Notes: a model not told the origin generated them from the sequence alone. A DNA stretch of 64,000 nucleotides from Spirometra erinaceieuropaei (GCA_902702965.1 CACRXP010000230.1:798582-862581), one strand, 5' to 3'; counted from the stretch's first letter, positions 34,892-48,091 are shown. Numbers and translations: made by a program.

Positions 34892-35110
34892 TGTCCTCGT
34901 TGCGATCGCACCTTCGCACCACACATTAGCCTGGTTGGTCACTTGCGAATCCATCGCACAGAGATTGGCTAGCTGGTGCCTAGAGCTCCGACGTACACAT
35001 GTGGCCTATTCGGCCACATGTGCATCCACGACAGCGGAAGTCACCGCAATGCTGACATGCCAAACGCACTTTGCATACGCCCATCTCCAGCATTGCCAAC
35101 TCCCTATACA
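34892..35110 (+). pseudogene. C2H2-finger-like repeat ORF
   Basis: Reads CPRCDRTFAPHISLVGHLRI followed by H: a full C-x2-C-x12-H-x3-H finger. It continues HRTEIG, a stop, LVPRAPTYTCGLFGHMCIH, a partial second finger, and then a Ser/Pro/Thr-rich tail. The same wording occurs at 55.8 kb and 5.4 kb. The repeat nature, in-frame stop and lack of gene context argue against a host gene. Confidence 0.7.
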
Positions 35111-38100
35111 CCAGCGTTGCCACCATTAACAGATTCGGCCACAGATGCCTTAACAAGAATCTGCGGCAAACCAATGCAGACCAAAACCCATCTTCACACA
35201 TCTCCCCGCTGGCCCACGCACCACACACGAACTAGTCCTAAATCCCCACCACAGGTACGGAATAAGCAGCTCTCACTTAAGTTGGACGTGTGCTTTTGGC
35301 TCCTCACGGCACTTAGGCACATTTCCTAACTATGATAAATCTGACGCGTCAAAAGTCGTGGATTGAGAGGTTGCCAACTGACAATACAACTCAGACTTCG
35401 TAGTCGCCCCTGTGTGTGTGTTTGTGTGGAGTGGTCGGCCGGTGGATTATGAATAAGGCTCAACGGCGCCTTCTCAACAGGGCCTCTATGAAATTCCCAC
35501 GCATGTGAGAATCGAGCAGTTCAGCCCCTTCCGTGAAAGCCCGATGCGTCGTTTTGGACGCCAGGTCGTGTGTGGGACGCACAGACGGACTGTTTAACTC
35601 TGTCAGCTAATGCGCCCAAGTCCCGCGTCAGGTGACTAACTGGCCGTGACAGTTGATTAGTGCCTAGGTGAGGGAAGAGAGAACAAGATCGACTCTGGAG
35701 GCTCCATCACCAAGTCACTCAGCGCATATGCTTCGCCCTAAACAACTTGACGCACTATTAACCTATCACGGCATTCTAAAAGTCGTAGTTTGGAAGCCTG
35801 TAACTAACTCGGTCTTCCTAGGACGGAAAGTCAGGCTGAAATTGCTTATCCTCAATGTGGCCTCTATGGCGTCCTCACTCACTTGGAAGCTGAGTCTTGC
35901 TCTTCCTGCTTGTGCGAAAACCCGGTCCCAGTGCGAAGACCAGGCGTGTGTGGCACGCGCAAACGGGCTATTTAGCTTCGTCGGCCACCTAGCAGTGTAC
36001 AAAATACCAAACTCGAATGCAGTTTGAAGTTTCTTGGCATAGAATAAAAGCGATTCCCAGGCAAGGTCTTAGCAGCGTCCGACGAAGGATGACAAAGGGC
36101 AGGAAGTGCTGGGGAAGGCTGAAAGGAGAAAGGCTGAATCCACAGGTCGAGATGTTGGGAGTTTGAGGCGAGCGATCTGCCAGTAAGCTGACCGGGACAT
36201 TTGGTGGAGTGGTGGGTATTTTACGAAGATTTGTGCTTGTCCAGGAGTCCATCGCAAAACGAACGCGCAGGCAGTCATGCAGACGTAAGTGTGACGATAA
36301 GGCGCAGCGGTTGGTTAGCCTTCTCACCGAGGTGATGCAACGATCGACAGAAGCGACACAGCGGCGAGGTATCGAAATGAGTGCACACGCACACACGCGC
36401 GCCCGCACACCCGAGATCGCACACACATAAGATCGCCTGCACACCTTCACTTCCCGAGACATGTTGCAATGCGGTGAGCGCGAAAAGTTCAGGGAAGTCG
36501 CGGTTTAGCGTGGTAACCTGGTTTGTACACAGGACAAGTACTCACCTCCGGGTCAGTTGCTGACAAACTAGACACATAGGTCCTAGTAAGAATTGTGAGC
36601 GGAATGCGTATACTTGGACTCAATTTTTAAGCAACGAGTTGAGTGCAGGTGTAGCTCTAATTTTCACACAGATTTTGATACGAGTCCTGACGCCTTGATC
36701 TACAGTTACTGAAAAAATAACAGGAATAGCAAGTTGACTAAAACTACATTTATAAAAGAAAACATACGCCACTTACCTCATACTGTCAGAGAGCTCATAT
36801 GCACTGCTGTTCATGTTATCTATCCTGGCGTATCAGTTATTATTACGGGAAGTTGGCGATAGCAGTTAGTTTACTTCTACAAATAAACATATTCGCGGCT
36901 TTGTCTTCTAAATTTACTAGCGTAAACTTCTCTATACATTGAAGAGTGCGTTACACTCTACTTCAATCAGTATGTAGAAAGCACTTTTTTTGAAAATTCA
37001 TGCGGTAGCTTGCAGGTGTCCGTTTTTCTAGACTGAGATCTCGCAATTTCAATTTACATGAAGGCAGGCTTTTTTTGACCACTCCGCTACAAAGGCAGGT
37101 GCAAAGTAATTTGTTTGCAAAAAGTAGGGTCAGAGATAAAAGCCAACGGATTCTACATGTATTAAACTCGCCGTAATAAGGTCGTTCCGTAGACGGATAC
37201 CGCAGAAAAAGTTTACGCAAGCACCTTCCGCGGATTCGTGTAATCCCATGCAGTATTCACGAAGGGTCGCCATGCTTTTGAGCCCAAAGCTACAGTTATT
37301 AACTCCTTCTTGAATAGGCTTTTTATTCATGTCAAAATTCGAAGGCTCGTATCACAACTAAAATACTGGTTTAGCTAAGCTGCTAACTATTCGCAGACAG
37401 CTGACGGACAGGAGCAAGCGTATACCAAACTGGTAAGTTTTTTGTTCATTCCCTGTCAGACAAACCACGCAAATATAAGGCGTTTTTCCGAAGTCTAGCG
37501 ACTGACATGCTGCAAACCTGAAGTACAGCCTGCTATCGGAAAGGGCTAAACTTGGAAGTAATTAATCGACTATCGCCCAGCAGACTCGCAGACTTTGGAC
37601 GCCCAAAAATGATTTGATGGAAGTTCCACTTAGCAGTGGTATGATAACGTACCATGCCGAGGCCTCACTAAAGGGACGGAGCCCCAGCAGACAGCTCTAA
37701 ATTTTAACTACTGGGGGACCCATGATTGCGACCCAATGGCTTAACCCATCTGCCATTACTTGGAAAAAGCACACATATCCTCATCGGCCTGTTAAAATGT
37801 GTAAAGTGAAGCAGAAGATTGCCTTTTTAAGTCGCATTTAGAAATGAGTGTATCATGGATAAGAAAGGTGGTGTGTTGCCTGAAATTGCAGTAGCGAAGC
37901 TTCTGTTTGTTTTGGCAGTCACAAGGACTCCCGACACTTCAAATGGCCCTGTGGAAGTGGCATCGATCACCATTACAGAGAGCAGAAAGTTCGGTGGACG
38001 TAAGCAGATAAGCAGGCTTGCAATCCGTCGTTCAGTAGCCAAAATAATTACAACCTATACTATCTTAAATCTCATCGATAACAAGAAACCGCTTGCGCGC

Positions 38101-39339
38101 TGAAGTGGAACAGCTGCCTTCGCCTCGTTTGACCGGAAGTAGCCTGCGGCCTGCCTTCCAGACAAATCATTCATCATTTTGGGGTGAGTCGACTGGGTTG
38201 CCGATTTTTCACCAACAAATTATGACGTTCTTTAAAGGTTTAAGGCCTCCGAGAATTTGAAACTGCATGGTAGGGGATAAGAACAGTCTGAGACAGATTC
38301 GTTGATGACTCACAAATTGTTGCGGAGCCAACTCATTGCTCTCACTTTCAGGCAGCATATACGCTAAAGTACGCTGCATGCCAAGCCTACGAGAAAACCC
38401 GTTTTCCGCAATAAATTCCAGATTTTTACGACCTGGACGTCAAGGAGCAGCATGATGTGCGGCATAAATGCACACCAGTTTAGTAAACATAAAAAACTGT
38501 GGCTGTCCCGAAACTGTGAGGGCGTCGATCTCTCAAGCGTTCTAAGTATAGCCGCATATGGCTCATGGTGTCCTCTCGCATTACCCATCTCCTCTTTTTG
38601 CCAAAATTCTTGATATATTCTTCTGGAGCAACTTTTTTGAGCAACTTATAAGCCAGTCCAGTATCCCTACATTCGGTAAAGGAAGTGGACTTTTGTCCCT
38701 TTGTTGGGTGCAGCCGATAATTATTGTGCAGGTAAAGACGTTTTCTATCAAGAGGAGGCCATTTAAATAGAAGTAGCTGGCTAACAATAATGATCTATAA
38801 AACGGATACTTTGCCCATAGGTAAAAGTCAGGTCTTTTAGGTCAGGTTTTTTTAACTCTTCCAATATTTGAAAACTGTCAACCCCACTTTTACATATACT
38901 AAGAAATCACGGATCCTCTTAACAGTTGTGTTTTTCGTCTGACCAATGACTTTGTGAAGGACAGTTAGAGGGAATCCGTAAATTAATCACCCGCAGTAAA
39001 TGTTTAGTTGCCGCCTGGTATCGCTTAGACTACAGATTGCACTTGGACCCTCCAGAATTATTCGCCAAGCCTTCATATCCAGGCCGTTTTTGGCAACTTT
39101 TAGAGCCTCAGATCAAATACTAACATGGAGCATCGTCTTCGGGATACCATAGTCAGACCGACTTCATCTTCTTGAACGACACACATATGATTTTTCGACA
39201 GCATCGTTGTCCTCTACGTACTCTGGATTCAGTAGTGGGAACTCGCTAGTGGTGGACAGGCGAGAGATATCCACATATAGACTCCAATTTCTTTGCTCGC
39301 AATCGCACCCCGTTTACATGGACAGCACATACGACAATC
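35111..39339. other. Intronic DNA, no gene recognised
   Basis: Contains a (CA)-rich stretch at about 36383-36425 and a GT run near 35412. A plus-strand frame at 37855-38103 has a faint resemblance to a Penelope RT block but is too weak to call. No paxillin exon is recognised, although at least one is expected somewhere between 16803 and 41542. Confidence 0.4.
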
Positions 39340-39725
39340 TGACTGTGGTCTCCGACAATGCCCACCGTGTGCGTCACAGCAGAGTGGACGCAGGTACTTG
39401 CGTAGTATCCACGAAACGCCCTCCCGCCCCTCCCTCCATCCGGACCCGATGTCAAGAAAATCGGAGACAGGAAAGGACGCAGGCGGCTGGAACGGAGAAA
39501 AACCCCACCTAGGCGTACCACCACACCCCCTAGTCTACAAGCACAGTAACCAGCATTTTATACAAGGAAAAAGGAGGACAGCTCAAATCCCGATTGGCGT
39601 GGAGTGGAACTGTACCTGAGCGTGCTGCCACACCCCCAATGTTGGCATTTGTTATAGGGGCACACTCCCAGCAACGCCTGTCGGACGCCAATTTAGCAAC
39701 ACATACAATGCCCAAAACAGACTGG
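39340..39725 (+). repeat. Repeat R1, diverged copy
   Basis: Ordered matches to the other R1 copies: gcccaccgtgtgcgtcacag, gatgtcaagaaaatcggag, cctaggcgtaccaccacacc, then gttataggggcacactcc and cgcctgtcgg. The ends are unclear and I cannot fix a target duplication. Confidence 0.65.
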
Positions 39726-41542
39726 CCCGGTGATGAGAAATTGATCACTCTGAGTGCCTCCTTGCACTCGAAACTACTACGTTAGTCATTTCGGCGTACT
39801 GAAATTAAAAGCTAGCTTCGAGTTGCATATTCGTCTTTTTTAACCACTAAAATAGAAACTGATAATAAAGTACAGAAAAAGGGATGCTACTGGAAACGAA
39901 CTGACGCATTCCTACCCATTGAAACTGTTGCCCACATTTGACCTATTAAAAATTATTTGTGTTCTCGTGATCAGCTATTTCCAGAGGACAATAGTGACAT
40001 TAGGATTCATTCTAAAGTCCTACCGTTCGAATGTTCTCAATCATCTTGCTTAAGTGCTGATAAGCAAACAAAACTTCAAGGCTTTGCCGCTGTTTGAGAT
40101 AAAACTGGACAACTAAGAAATATTTAACGTTCGTGCAAGCGTAAAAATTAGAATTTTTACGACTGACATTAATCATCTACTTTAAACGTGTACCCGATAA
40201 TAAAGGCACAGGGAGAGAAGAGTAGTAACTTCTCGTCCCAGAGCTTGAAGTGCGTATATTTGCAGCATGATGACAGCGAAACGTTCGTCTCCAATGCTGT
40301 TGATATCATTCCGAAGCTACTGAGCAAATTTTCTGGAAGAGACATGTAATGACAAGGACGTAGAGACCAGGAAGACCACTCCTCGTTAGTTGACCATTTT
40401 CACCAGCTTTATAGAAGCATCAATCCAAACTACGATGGAGCTGAAAGACAGTCAGGAGCGTCGACGCAATTCAAAGTCTAAAAAACCACCACCGGGCTGC
40501 GGTTCCATGCCCCAAAATGAATTTTCATATTGATACGGAAGAACACTCGGAAGCACCGATACCTACGAGCAAAACATATCTAAAGCCCCTATTTTAAATT
40601 CGTTCATCTCTCCGTTAGCGGGCAATAAAGGGGGAGGAGGTAATAAATTACGAGCCAAAAAACGCATTTCGGTTTCCTGAATAGAATTTGTGAAATCATG
40701 CCTACAAACTATGCGCTTATCCACGATGACAAAGGCGTTAAGGCGCAAACACTCGTCAACCTACGTTCACAGATGAATAGTCACATAATAAAGGGAAGGG
40801 CTCTACCCACTTATTGCAACGAGACCTGTGACACCTTGCAGCGGGGCAAAGCTTAAAAAACAAAACTACCGTACATGGCGATCAGTTCACTCAACACTGC
40901 ACACATTCGTGTAAAAAGATCCCTAACTAGAAGGATTTCAAAGCGTTAATTCTCATTGCTGGGAGCTGAAACCGAAATTGAATGATGGGCCTTAGATAGA
41001 GCAAGTAAACGGTGCTTGCGTCCACTTTGAGGTTCTCAGAAACATACGAACAGTTTCCATCACCAAGAAAGCATCAGCCTAGAGGAAAATGGTTAATAAA
41101 CCCAATTCAAAGCATAGTGAGGACAACCTCAAGAATTTCGAGATGGGAAACGTTTCGACGTTTTTGTTCCCTTCTTGTGACTCTGTCTGGTTGACCGATG
41201 CAATTTCCCCAGCATATTTTTATATGACGTTCCCGATAATTTTAAGGACGGAAGACATACGTTGAAGGCAGTAGGGACTAGTACGACTTAAACTGAGAAA
41301 GATGCACTAGAAAATATGCGGCGGTCGATATAGGTGTGATTTTATCCGTCATATATTCAGAACTGCTAAAATCGTGTAGTGATTGGAGAGTCGCAGTTAT
41401 GAGATGGAAATTTTTCTTTAACGCAACAGCGTTCATAATTCCGCCCATGTCTAGATGAGGAGGTCCATTTTACACTCACACTTTAGAAGAATTTTGTTCT
41501 AAGTTTATGGAATGAATTCGAAGTTACACTTCAAAAGCTTAC
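39726..41542 (-). other. Intron following the LD1/LD2 exon, no further feature
   Basis: AT-rich. It begins (on minus) with donor GTAAGC at 41537-41542. No repeat or exon is recognised. Confidence 0.5.
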
Positions 41543-41860
41543 TCTCCACTGGGTATTCATCCTCACTGTTGTACACTGCATGCAATCCACGCAACATACT
41601 GTCCAGCAAGTTTAAATTTTCCTGAAGTGGGCGGTGGACCTGCTGTTGGTATGCCATAGATCCATTGATTCCATTTTCATTACCAGGACGCCGATAACTG
41701 TCCGCGGTATAGGAGGAACCTTCTTGCAAGGTCGGGGTTTTGGTAATTATATTATGTGTTTGGTAGGCCGTCTGGCCAGTGTCGAAAGTCTGCTGGCTGT
41801 TGGAGCTCTGTTTGCGAAGCACCTGCTGTTTAGTCGCATGGAGGTCCTCCAGAAGCGCGT
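41543..41860 (-). CDS. PXN: Paxillin-family protein, N-terminal exon with two LD motifs
   Basis: A 318-bp exon between acceptor attccgtttag|AC and donor GAGA|GTAAGC. The first complete codons read ALLEDLHATKQQVLRKQ, and a G from an upstream exon would complete Asp to give DALLEDLHATK, the LD1 motif (DALLADLEST in human paxillin). Near the end, ENLNLLDSMLRGLHAV matches LD2. Between them is a Gln/Ser/Tyr-rich linker. From memory, vertebrate paxillin also splits after MDDL(D), so the intron position looks conserved. LD motifs bind FAK, vinculin and parvins in studied animals. The start-codon exon must lie upstream (higher coordinates) and I could not find it. The minus-strand sequence before the acceptor meets a stop codon, which supports the acceptor choice. 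Confidence 0.9.
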
Positions 41861-43463
41861 CTAAACGGAATTGTTGTTCAGTCGATAATTAAATACGGTA
41901 TCGTATCACTGTTGTACATGTCATGAGGTTTCGCAACTGCTGTATCATATGCACTAAACACTTTGACCTAATAATGACGACAACATTCCGCAAGGCATAA
42001 ACAGGTTTTACGCAATCCAGGCGTCTTCATCTTTGATACCAAAACGCTATGTGCTGTTATGACCTGAATATTTGCTTTTCCCGTATGGAGTTGCGTCACG
42101 TTGTGGACTAGAAACCTTATAAACGCTACGGGTACTTCATGATTCAAATATATGCCTCTGTTAACACAATATTACATAACCAGGATGATTAACTTTGAAA
42201 GACAGCTTATATTGTGATCATTTTACTGACAAAGGTGAACAAGTTTGATGATGAAAAATTCTAAAAGCACACCTCCCCGAAAGTTGAGAATGCAAACAAA
42301 AATTAATTTTTATCAAATAAAATAAGAAAGCAGTAGGCAAAGTGGGCTTTGTTTTATGTGTATGTGCAACTATAGCATCAAACAGGAGGGCCAATACGTC
42401 AAAAAAGAAATGTTGTTGGTAAGTAAGTCTATTTCGACCATTTTGAAACTTGTGACAGAACAGGAGAACCGTTCATTTTTTTTACAAGAGCACTGCCTTT
42501 ACGGGGACAAGTTTGCGGCAATAATTAAGTAGTTTTATGCCAGCACAACTTACACCGGTAGCCTTTGTTTCTGGATTTAGTCATTTTTTGTGAATTGTAG
42601 TTATATATGATGGAAACATCATTTAAGAAAATATGGACGGTGAATTAGACATAGACCTCGATGCTAGTACGTCTTCAAGCAGTATGTGGTCGCGTTATGC
42701 TATCTTTGAAGTTTCCAAACGTTTTACACTATCGGAAATCTCGTAGATTTCAGGACTCCTGAAGTCAGGGATTAAATGGGTCATCAAACCGGTTATTCTT
42801 GTGTTATACTCTTGTGCAAATAAAATTCTCCACTGCTGACTTGTATATTCCTCTCGATGTTATTAAAATAAATTGTCATATCGATTCGTCCGTTGGCATC
42901 AGACTTAAACGATAAGAAATGGCATGCCCGCTTGTTGGCGTACATATCAATGGTCGTCAACGCGTTTGACTGCACTTTCAAAACTCGACTGCGAATGTGT
43001 TTGCAAAGAAAGATTTTTCACAATGGCCATAAAAAATAATCCTTAAATGCAGTCGCATTGAAGCATCAGAGTCAAGGCAAATTAGCTGCAAACTTTAATT
43101 TCAAAATCGTAGCTGTGTTTCCAAGAACTAAATAGAGTAAAATCTGTGCATGCGAAATAAACGTTACCTTTCAAAAGACAGAATAACGGAACCCGTTGGT
43201 GCTTTTAAAATCAGTCAATCTCTATGGACGAGCATGGATTTACTTAATAAAAAGCTACTTTGGTCCAATATTCTACACCAGGATTCTGAAGTAGCCGCGA
43301 AGCGCACGGCAACATGTTTGATTTCAGTTTCGATGGCTATTGGACCAAATTTATTTTGATGCGTTACGAGTAAACGTGTAAGATTATCTAGTGGTTCAGT
43401 CGCCGTTAGGATTAGGAGGAAAATGGCTATTTCTGAGACTGTTGTAAGAAATCGGAAATTTTT
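41861..43463. other. Upstream of the LD1 exon; first paxillin intron, nothing recognised
   Basis: AT-rich, scattered short ORFs. The missing first coding exon may be very short, and I did not identify it here. Confidence 0.4.
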
Positions 43464-43472
43464 CAATGACAT

Positions 43473-43922
43473 GAAAATTCGACCGTCATTGCCAATGATG
43501 TCCACCGTGTGCTCTATAACAGGGTGATAGCAGGATCGGGGAGATGCGCGTGAATTATTTCATAGTGACAGTAGACTTGCGCGGCGCTTACCGCACTCTA
43601 TCCGCCTGCCCCGCCTGGGCCTGATGTCAAGACATAGCCAAGAAGATCGGAGGCAGAAAAGGGCGCGGGTAGCTGTCACAGCCGAACAAGCACACAGGCG
43701 TACCGTCACACCCCCTGGTCCACAACAAACACTTGACCGGAGTTTTACCCGACGATAAAAATACGTGAGGCGGCAGGAACCCATGTTGGCGGACGTCAGC
43801 TGACAACTGGAACTGCCACCGCATCCCGCTTGTTCACATTTATTATGGTGCCTGATAACGTCTGCCAGAATTTGATATGGCCCCGCGTTGGCCCGCTGCA
43901 TCTAACGTTTTGGAGGCACTCC
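43473..43922 (+). mobile_element. Repeat R1, copy with 9-bp flanking duplication
   Basis: A 450-bp unit flanked by CAATGACAT (43464-43472 and 43923-43931). It starts gaaaattcgaccgtcattgc and is collinear over its length with the copy at 10549-10995. It ends taacgttttggaggcactcc. Both flanking duplications begin CAATG. No ORF is conserved between the two copies. Confidence 0.8.
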
Positions 43923-43931
43923 CAATGACAT

Positions 43932-45449
43932 ACCAACATATACTCGAACAGAGCAAACAAACTCCGTCAATTCATGAAATACCCCATTCTAACGATAGTT
44001 CTGCGGCAACGCGTCCTGCACTTTTATGCATAAATAGTAGCATGACACAATTGTGAGAGTCCAATTTTATCAAAGGCTTTTTTGAAGTCATCACCGCTTT
44101 TTTACCTTATCCCACGGCCGTGTGAAGACCCGGACCCGAGCAAGGCCTCTTTGATCAGTTAGCAGTAAAACAGATACATTTTTGTTGAGCCGATATGTAG
44201 CGTTCCACCTGATGTGATTCGTGGTAGTGAAGGTCGCACAGACGTTGCGTGAACGGGCAAATAAGCCAAAGACGTCCATTCCAGTACCCCAAGTCCTTGA
44301 CGACAACACTGCTCAATAAGTGATTGCTCCTAACCATGCAATAACCTGTGTGGGTTCCGGTTTTAAGGTAAAGCGGAGCATTAACATCCGATCGAGCAAT
44401 GGAAAGTGACCGGTGAACGCCACTCCAGTGCGATTTTTACTATTTAATTCCACAACCGACTGGGCATACGTGACCGGTTCAGTAGTAGAATGTCTCGATT
44501 GATGCTCAATGACCAAAAATCCGATGTTTGTTTCTCAGGTCTGAAGGTGCGGACGGCTTTCCGAAGATGGTGCATAAGACACAAGCAGTCATTGCGGTTG
44601 CCCGACTCCTATACTGAGATAAGATTCTTCCATATAAAAGGAACTGAGTATCCCCTGATAAAATTTTGCTGTTCAGTTGCCGGCTATAGAGGCCACAAAG
44701 TTGCTGTAATCGCGGACCGGTGCGAACGGCCTCAATTTCGTATGCAAACGCAGGCACGCACCTTCTCATGGGGAGAATCGCATAGCTCTCGGGTCGAGTA
44801 GGCTGCAAAGTACCCGGAATGCTCATGAGGGGAGGACAGTCCGTTTGGCCGCGTAAAGTGCACTTACACGAGTGAGCGCGTACGCATGAGCACGACCTTT
44901 CTATTGGAGAGTTGCTTGCTGTTACTCAACTCTGAGTTGTCCCTGTAACAACCAAAATGTAGCTTCGATTGTGCTATCGGGGTCGTGCACGTGAAACATA
45001 TATTTTATGAAGCGTTATGTTTCTAACGCAAATTCTTAGACGTGCTGAATATGCCAATTTGGGCCACGCAAACTGTTTGCGAAATATCTTGTTAAATCTA
45101 AACGAACTCAAAGTATTGCACGGCAAAGTATTGGTACCAATGCTGCGTATCTCACCAATACTTCCAAAAACAAAATTCTAAAAACTGCGTTTTCTATATC
45201 ACGAAATAAATTAAGTTACAAATAGCGACACATCTGGAGAAAAACGTGTTTACAGACCGCGTTTTTCTAACTGCCCTTGTCAAACTATGTCCATCACGTC
45301 TTACCGAGGTTTTCCATCGTACAGTTTGAAAGCGCGCGGTGTTTATATGCGCTCTAGAGTAGTCTGCCATGGACGCGAACGCAGTATTTATCAAAATCCA
45401 AACCATAAATATCTCGTTGTTTGTCTGGTGCGATCAGCACAAACAGAAA
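43932..45449. other. No gene recognised
   Basis: Minus-strand frames at 44090-44520 contain words such as VVVKDLGYW that recall LINE sequences, but the match is too short to call. The rest is unannotatable. Confidence 0.35.
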
Positions 45450-46051
45450 AAAGTAGATTAGAGGCAACTTGAACAAATGGATCGAAAATTTCCTTGTGGG
45501 TCGACACCATGTTGTGTGCATCGGGCAAGGGAAATCAGATCCTGCTGTGGTCGACTGTGGTGTTCCCCAGGCGTCAGTAATGAAACCCATTTTGTTCCTT
45601 ATATACGTGGACGACTGTGCAAGAGCTTCGGACTGCGAAATGGCAATGTTTGCAGATGGCATGAAGATATGGGGTGTACCTCGGGATCCTGACGACGACG
45701 ACAGAATGCAGATGAACCTAAATCGGTTGGAAGAGTTGTCAAACCATTGGCTCCTGTAGTTTATTGTTGGTAAATGTAGCATACTTCGCATAGGCAACAC
45801 AGCCAGATCCGCCAGCACAAGAGACTACTTTCTGAGCGGTGCAGCCTTGCGAGACTTCAAAGCCCAAAAGGATTCCGGTGTGCTAACGACGAACTCCCTA
45901 AAACCATTCGCCCGTTGTTCGAGAGTGACAAAAAGCGCAATGTCCGTACTGTACGCCATCAAGCGTGCGTTTATGGACTATGATGATGACGCTTTCTCAA
46001 TGACACTCGGAACATTCGCGCGGCCGCACTTTAAATACGGCATACAACCCT
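45450..46051 (+). pseudogene. CR1-type LINE 'A', 5'-truncated left half (RT motifs to thumb)
   Basis: Plus-strand reading NKWIENFLVGRHHVVC, then GVPQASVMKPILFLIYVDDC, then AMFADGMKIWG and KDSGVLTTNSLKP, ending FARPHFKYGIQPY. These are late RT and thumb blocks of a CR1/Jockey-type LINE. The RT catalytic block, usually FADD, reads FADG here, a mutated active site. There is a stop after SNHWLL. The sequence breaks at GIQPY, and its expected continuation (WRP) appears at 48093, beyond LINE B. No endonuclease domain is present. The 5' edge is approximate. Confidence 0.85.
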
Positions 46052-48091
46052 ATGCATATATTAGGAGCTATACGAAAAACCGGGACCATCTGGCAACTTT
46101 AAAGGACAAAAAACGAATTGTGAGCGATGGCCTTCAAAAAGCCCAGCTTCTTTCTGAGTTTTTCCAAAGTGTCTACACCACGGAACCACCCCTCCAGTCC
46201 TGTTCTCTTCCACTGCCCGCCAACCAACCACTTATAAGCACAGTATTTTTTTACTCCGCAGTTAGTTTTAGCAGAGCTAAATAAGCTGGATCCAGCCAAG
46301 TCACCTGGACCAGATGAGATCCCAGGTGTACTCCTGCGTCAGCTAGCCGAAGGATTAGCAGAGCAACTTTCTATAATCTTCCAAAAATGGCTGGAAGCTG
46401 GCAGACTGCCTGACACATGGAAGTTGGCAAACGTCGTACCTATCCACAAGGGAGGATCACGGCTATGTCCCACGAACTACCGGCCGGTTAGTTTGGCATG
46501 CATTTGCTGCAAACTCATGGAAAAAGTAGTTAAAAAATCTATTACACCACTCGATACTTTCCGCTGCCACATCGCCTCAGTTCAACATGGCTTCTGCGAA
46601 AAGAGGTCGTGCCTCACAAACCTGCTTTCGTCACTCGAACACTGGTTGAAGGCCATGGATGAAGTACATCCAGTTGATGTCATTTACTTCGACTTCAGCA
46701 AGGCGTTCGACTGCGTCCCACATAAACGCCTCATTCAAAAGTTGTCAGAAGTAGGGATAAGAGAAAAGCTTCTGAACTGGATTCAAGATTTCCTAAACGG
46801 ACGGCGACAAAAAGTAACTGCAGGCGGCTACTGCTCAGAATGGGCACCTGTTACGAGTGGAGTCCCATAGGGGTCAGTTCTTGGACCGCTCCTATTCATT
46901 ATCTACATAAATAACCTAGTAGGGGAAGTGAAATCGGAAATAGCGCCCTTTGCAGACGATCTTAAACTTTGGAGAGCGATAAAAAAATAAAGATGACGTC
47001 AAGATACTACAAAAGGACGTAGAGAATTTGCACGCATGGAGCGAGGAATGGTGCATGAAATTCAACGTCAAAAAAATGTGTAGTAATGCACGTAGTATCA
47101 GCGAGGCGCAAAACAAATGCATCCTAACGACAGTATCTCCTGGACAATCAACCACTTAAGACCGTAGATGTGCAAAAAGATCTCGGTGTGTTCATTAAAG
47201 ACGATCTAAGCGTCACCACGCAGTGTTCTAAAGCTGCTGCGCGAGCAATGTCCGTTATGAGCGCTAATCGCAGAACGTTTATACACTTGAATAAAGATGT
47301 TTTTAGCAAAGTATACTGGACATTCGTGCGACCGCACCTGGAATATGCGGTAAAGGCTTGGCGGCCGTGGCTTCGGAAGGATATGGATATCCTTGAAGGT
47401 GTACAACGGCGTGCTACAAAGGCTGTTCATGGCCTCACAAACTTCACGTACGAGCAGCGCCTGACGGCTTTGAACCTCTATCCCCTCCACTGCAGGCAGG
47501 ACAGAGGTGCCCTCATAGCAACGTTCCAGTTTGTAAAAGGACTTAATCTGGATGTCGACTGGGAAAAGTTTTTTGTAATGGCACCCAAGTCCAATCTCAG
47601 ACGACATGATTACCAGCTTAAAAGAGAACTGTGCCACATAACTCAACGCTCCTCGTTTTTCTCACAGAGGGTCATTCGCCAATGGAAGTCTTTGCCGGAG
47701 TTTGTTGTTAATTCCCCTACTGTGAACGTGTTCAAGAGACAACTGGATGCTTACCTGCTGAAAGGCAACCCGAACTGCCGAAGCCTGATCTAACTGATTA
47801 CTGAAATGACTATAAATATACTACTAACAAGATTTCAACAGATCCTATTTTGTGTTGCAAACTTAGCCCATATTGCAATTTTCACAGTCCGAATGCGGTG
47901 AACAAAGGTTTTCGCAATAATTTCGCGATCATAATACCCCTTTCGCCTTTGGTTTACATTATTAGATTTATGAATTCTCCTTACTAAAACTACAAGCTTT
48001 GCAATTTACCTATTTTCCCTTATATCTGTACCCTCTAAATGGAGTTTTCAGGGCTTCTGTCGTTTACTCCAAATATACTGACTGACTGAAT
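46052..48091 (+). pseudogene. CR1-type LINE 'B', 5'-truncated, inserted into LINE A
   Basis: Collinear blocks are LSEFFQSVYTTEPPLQSC, KSPGPDEIPGVLLRQLAEG, VVPIHKGGSRLCPTNYRPV, the catalytic VIYFDFSKAFDCVPHKRL, then GVP-stop-GSVLGPLLFIIYINNL and PFADDLKLW. A 207-codon open frame follows (47170-47793) through KDLGVFIKDDLS, FVRPHLEYAVKAW and VNVFKRQLDAYLL to a stop at 47791. A stop interrupts the GVPQGS block (46868-46870), and others follow, with frameshifts at about 46270 and 47060-47160. It lacks the endonuclease. The 3' end is a short tandem (ACTG)n, atactgactgactgaat, as in CR1-type LINEs. It is flanked by a 3-bp CCT (46049-46051 and 48092-48094). Confidence 0.9.

Noticed and set aside
37855..38103. 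Possible Penelope RT block (KLLFVLAVTRTPD)
   Set aside because: A single weak block without the flanking motifs.
44090..44830. Possible minus-strand LINE fragment (VVVKDLGYW)
   Set aside because: Only a short matching word; neighbouring motifs absent.
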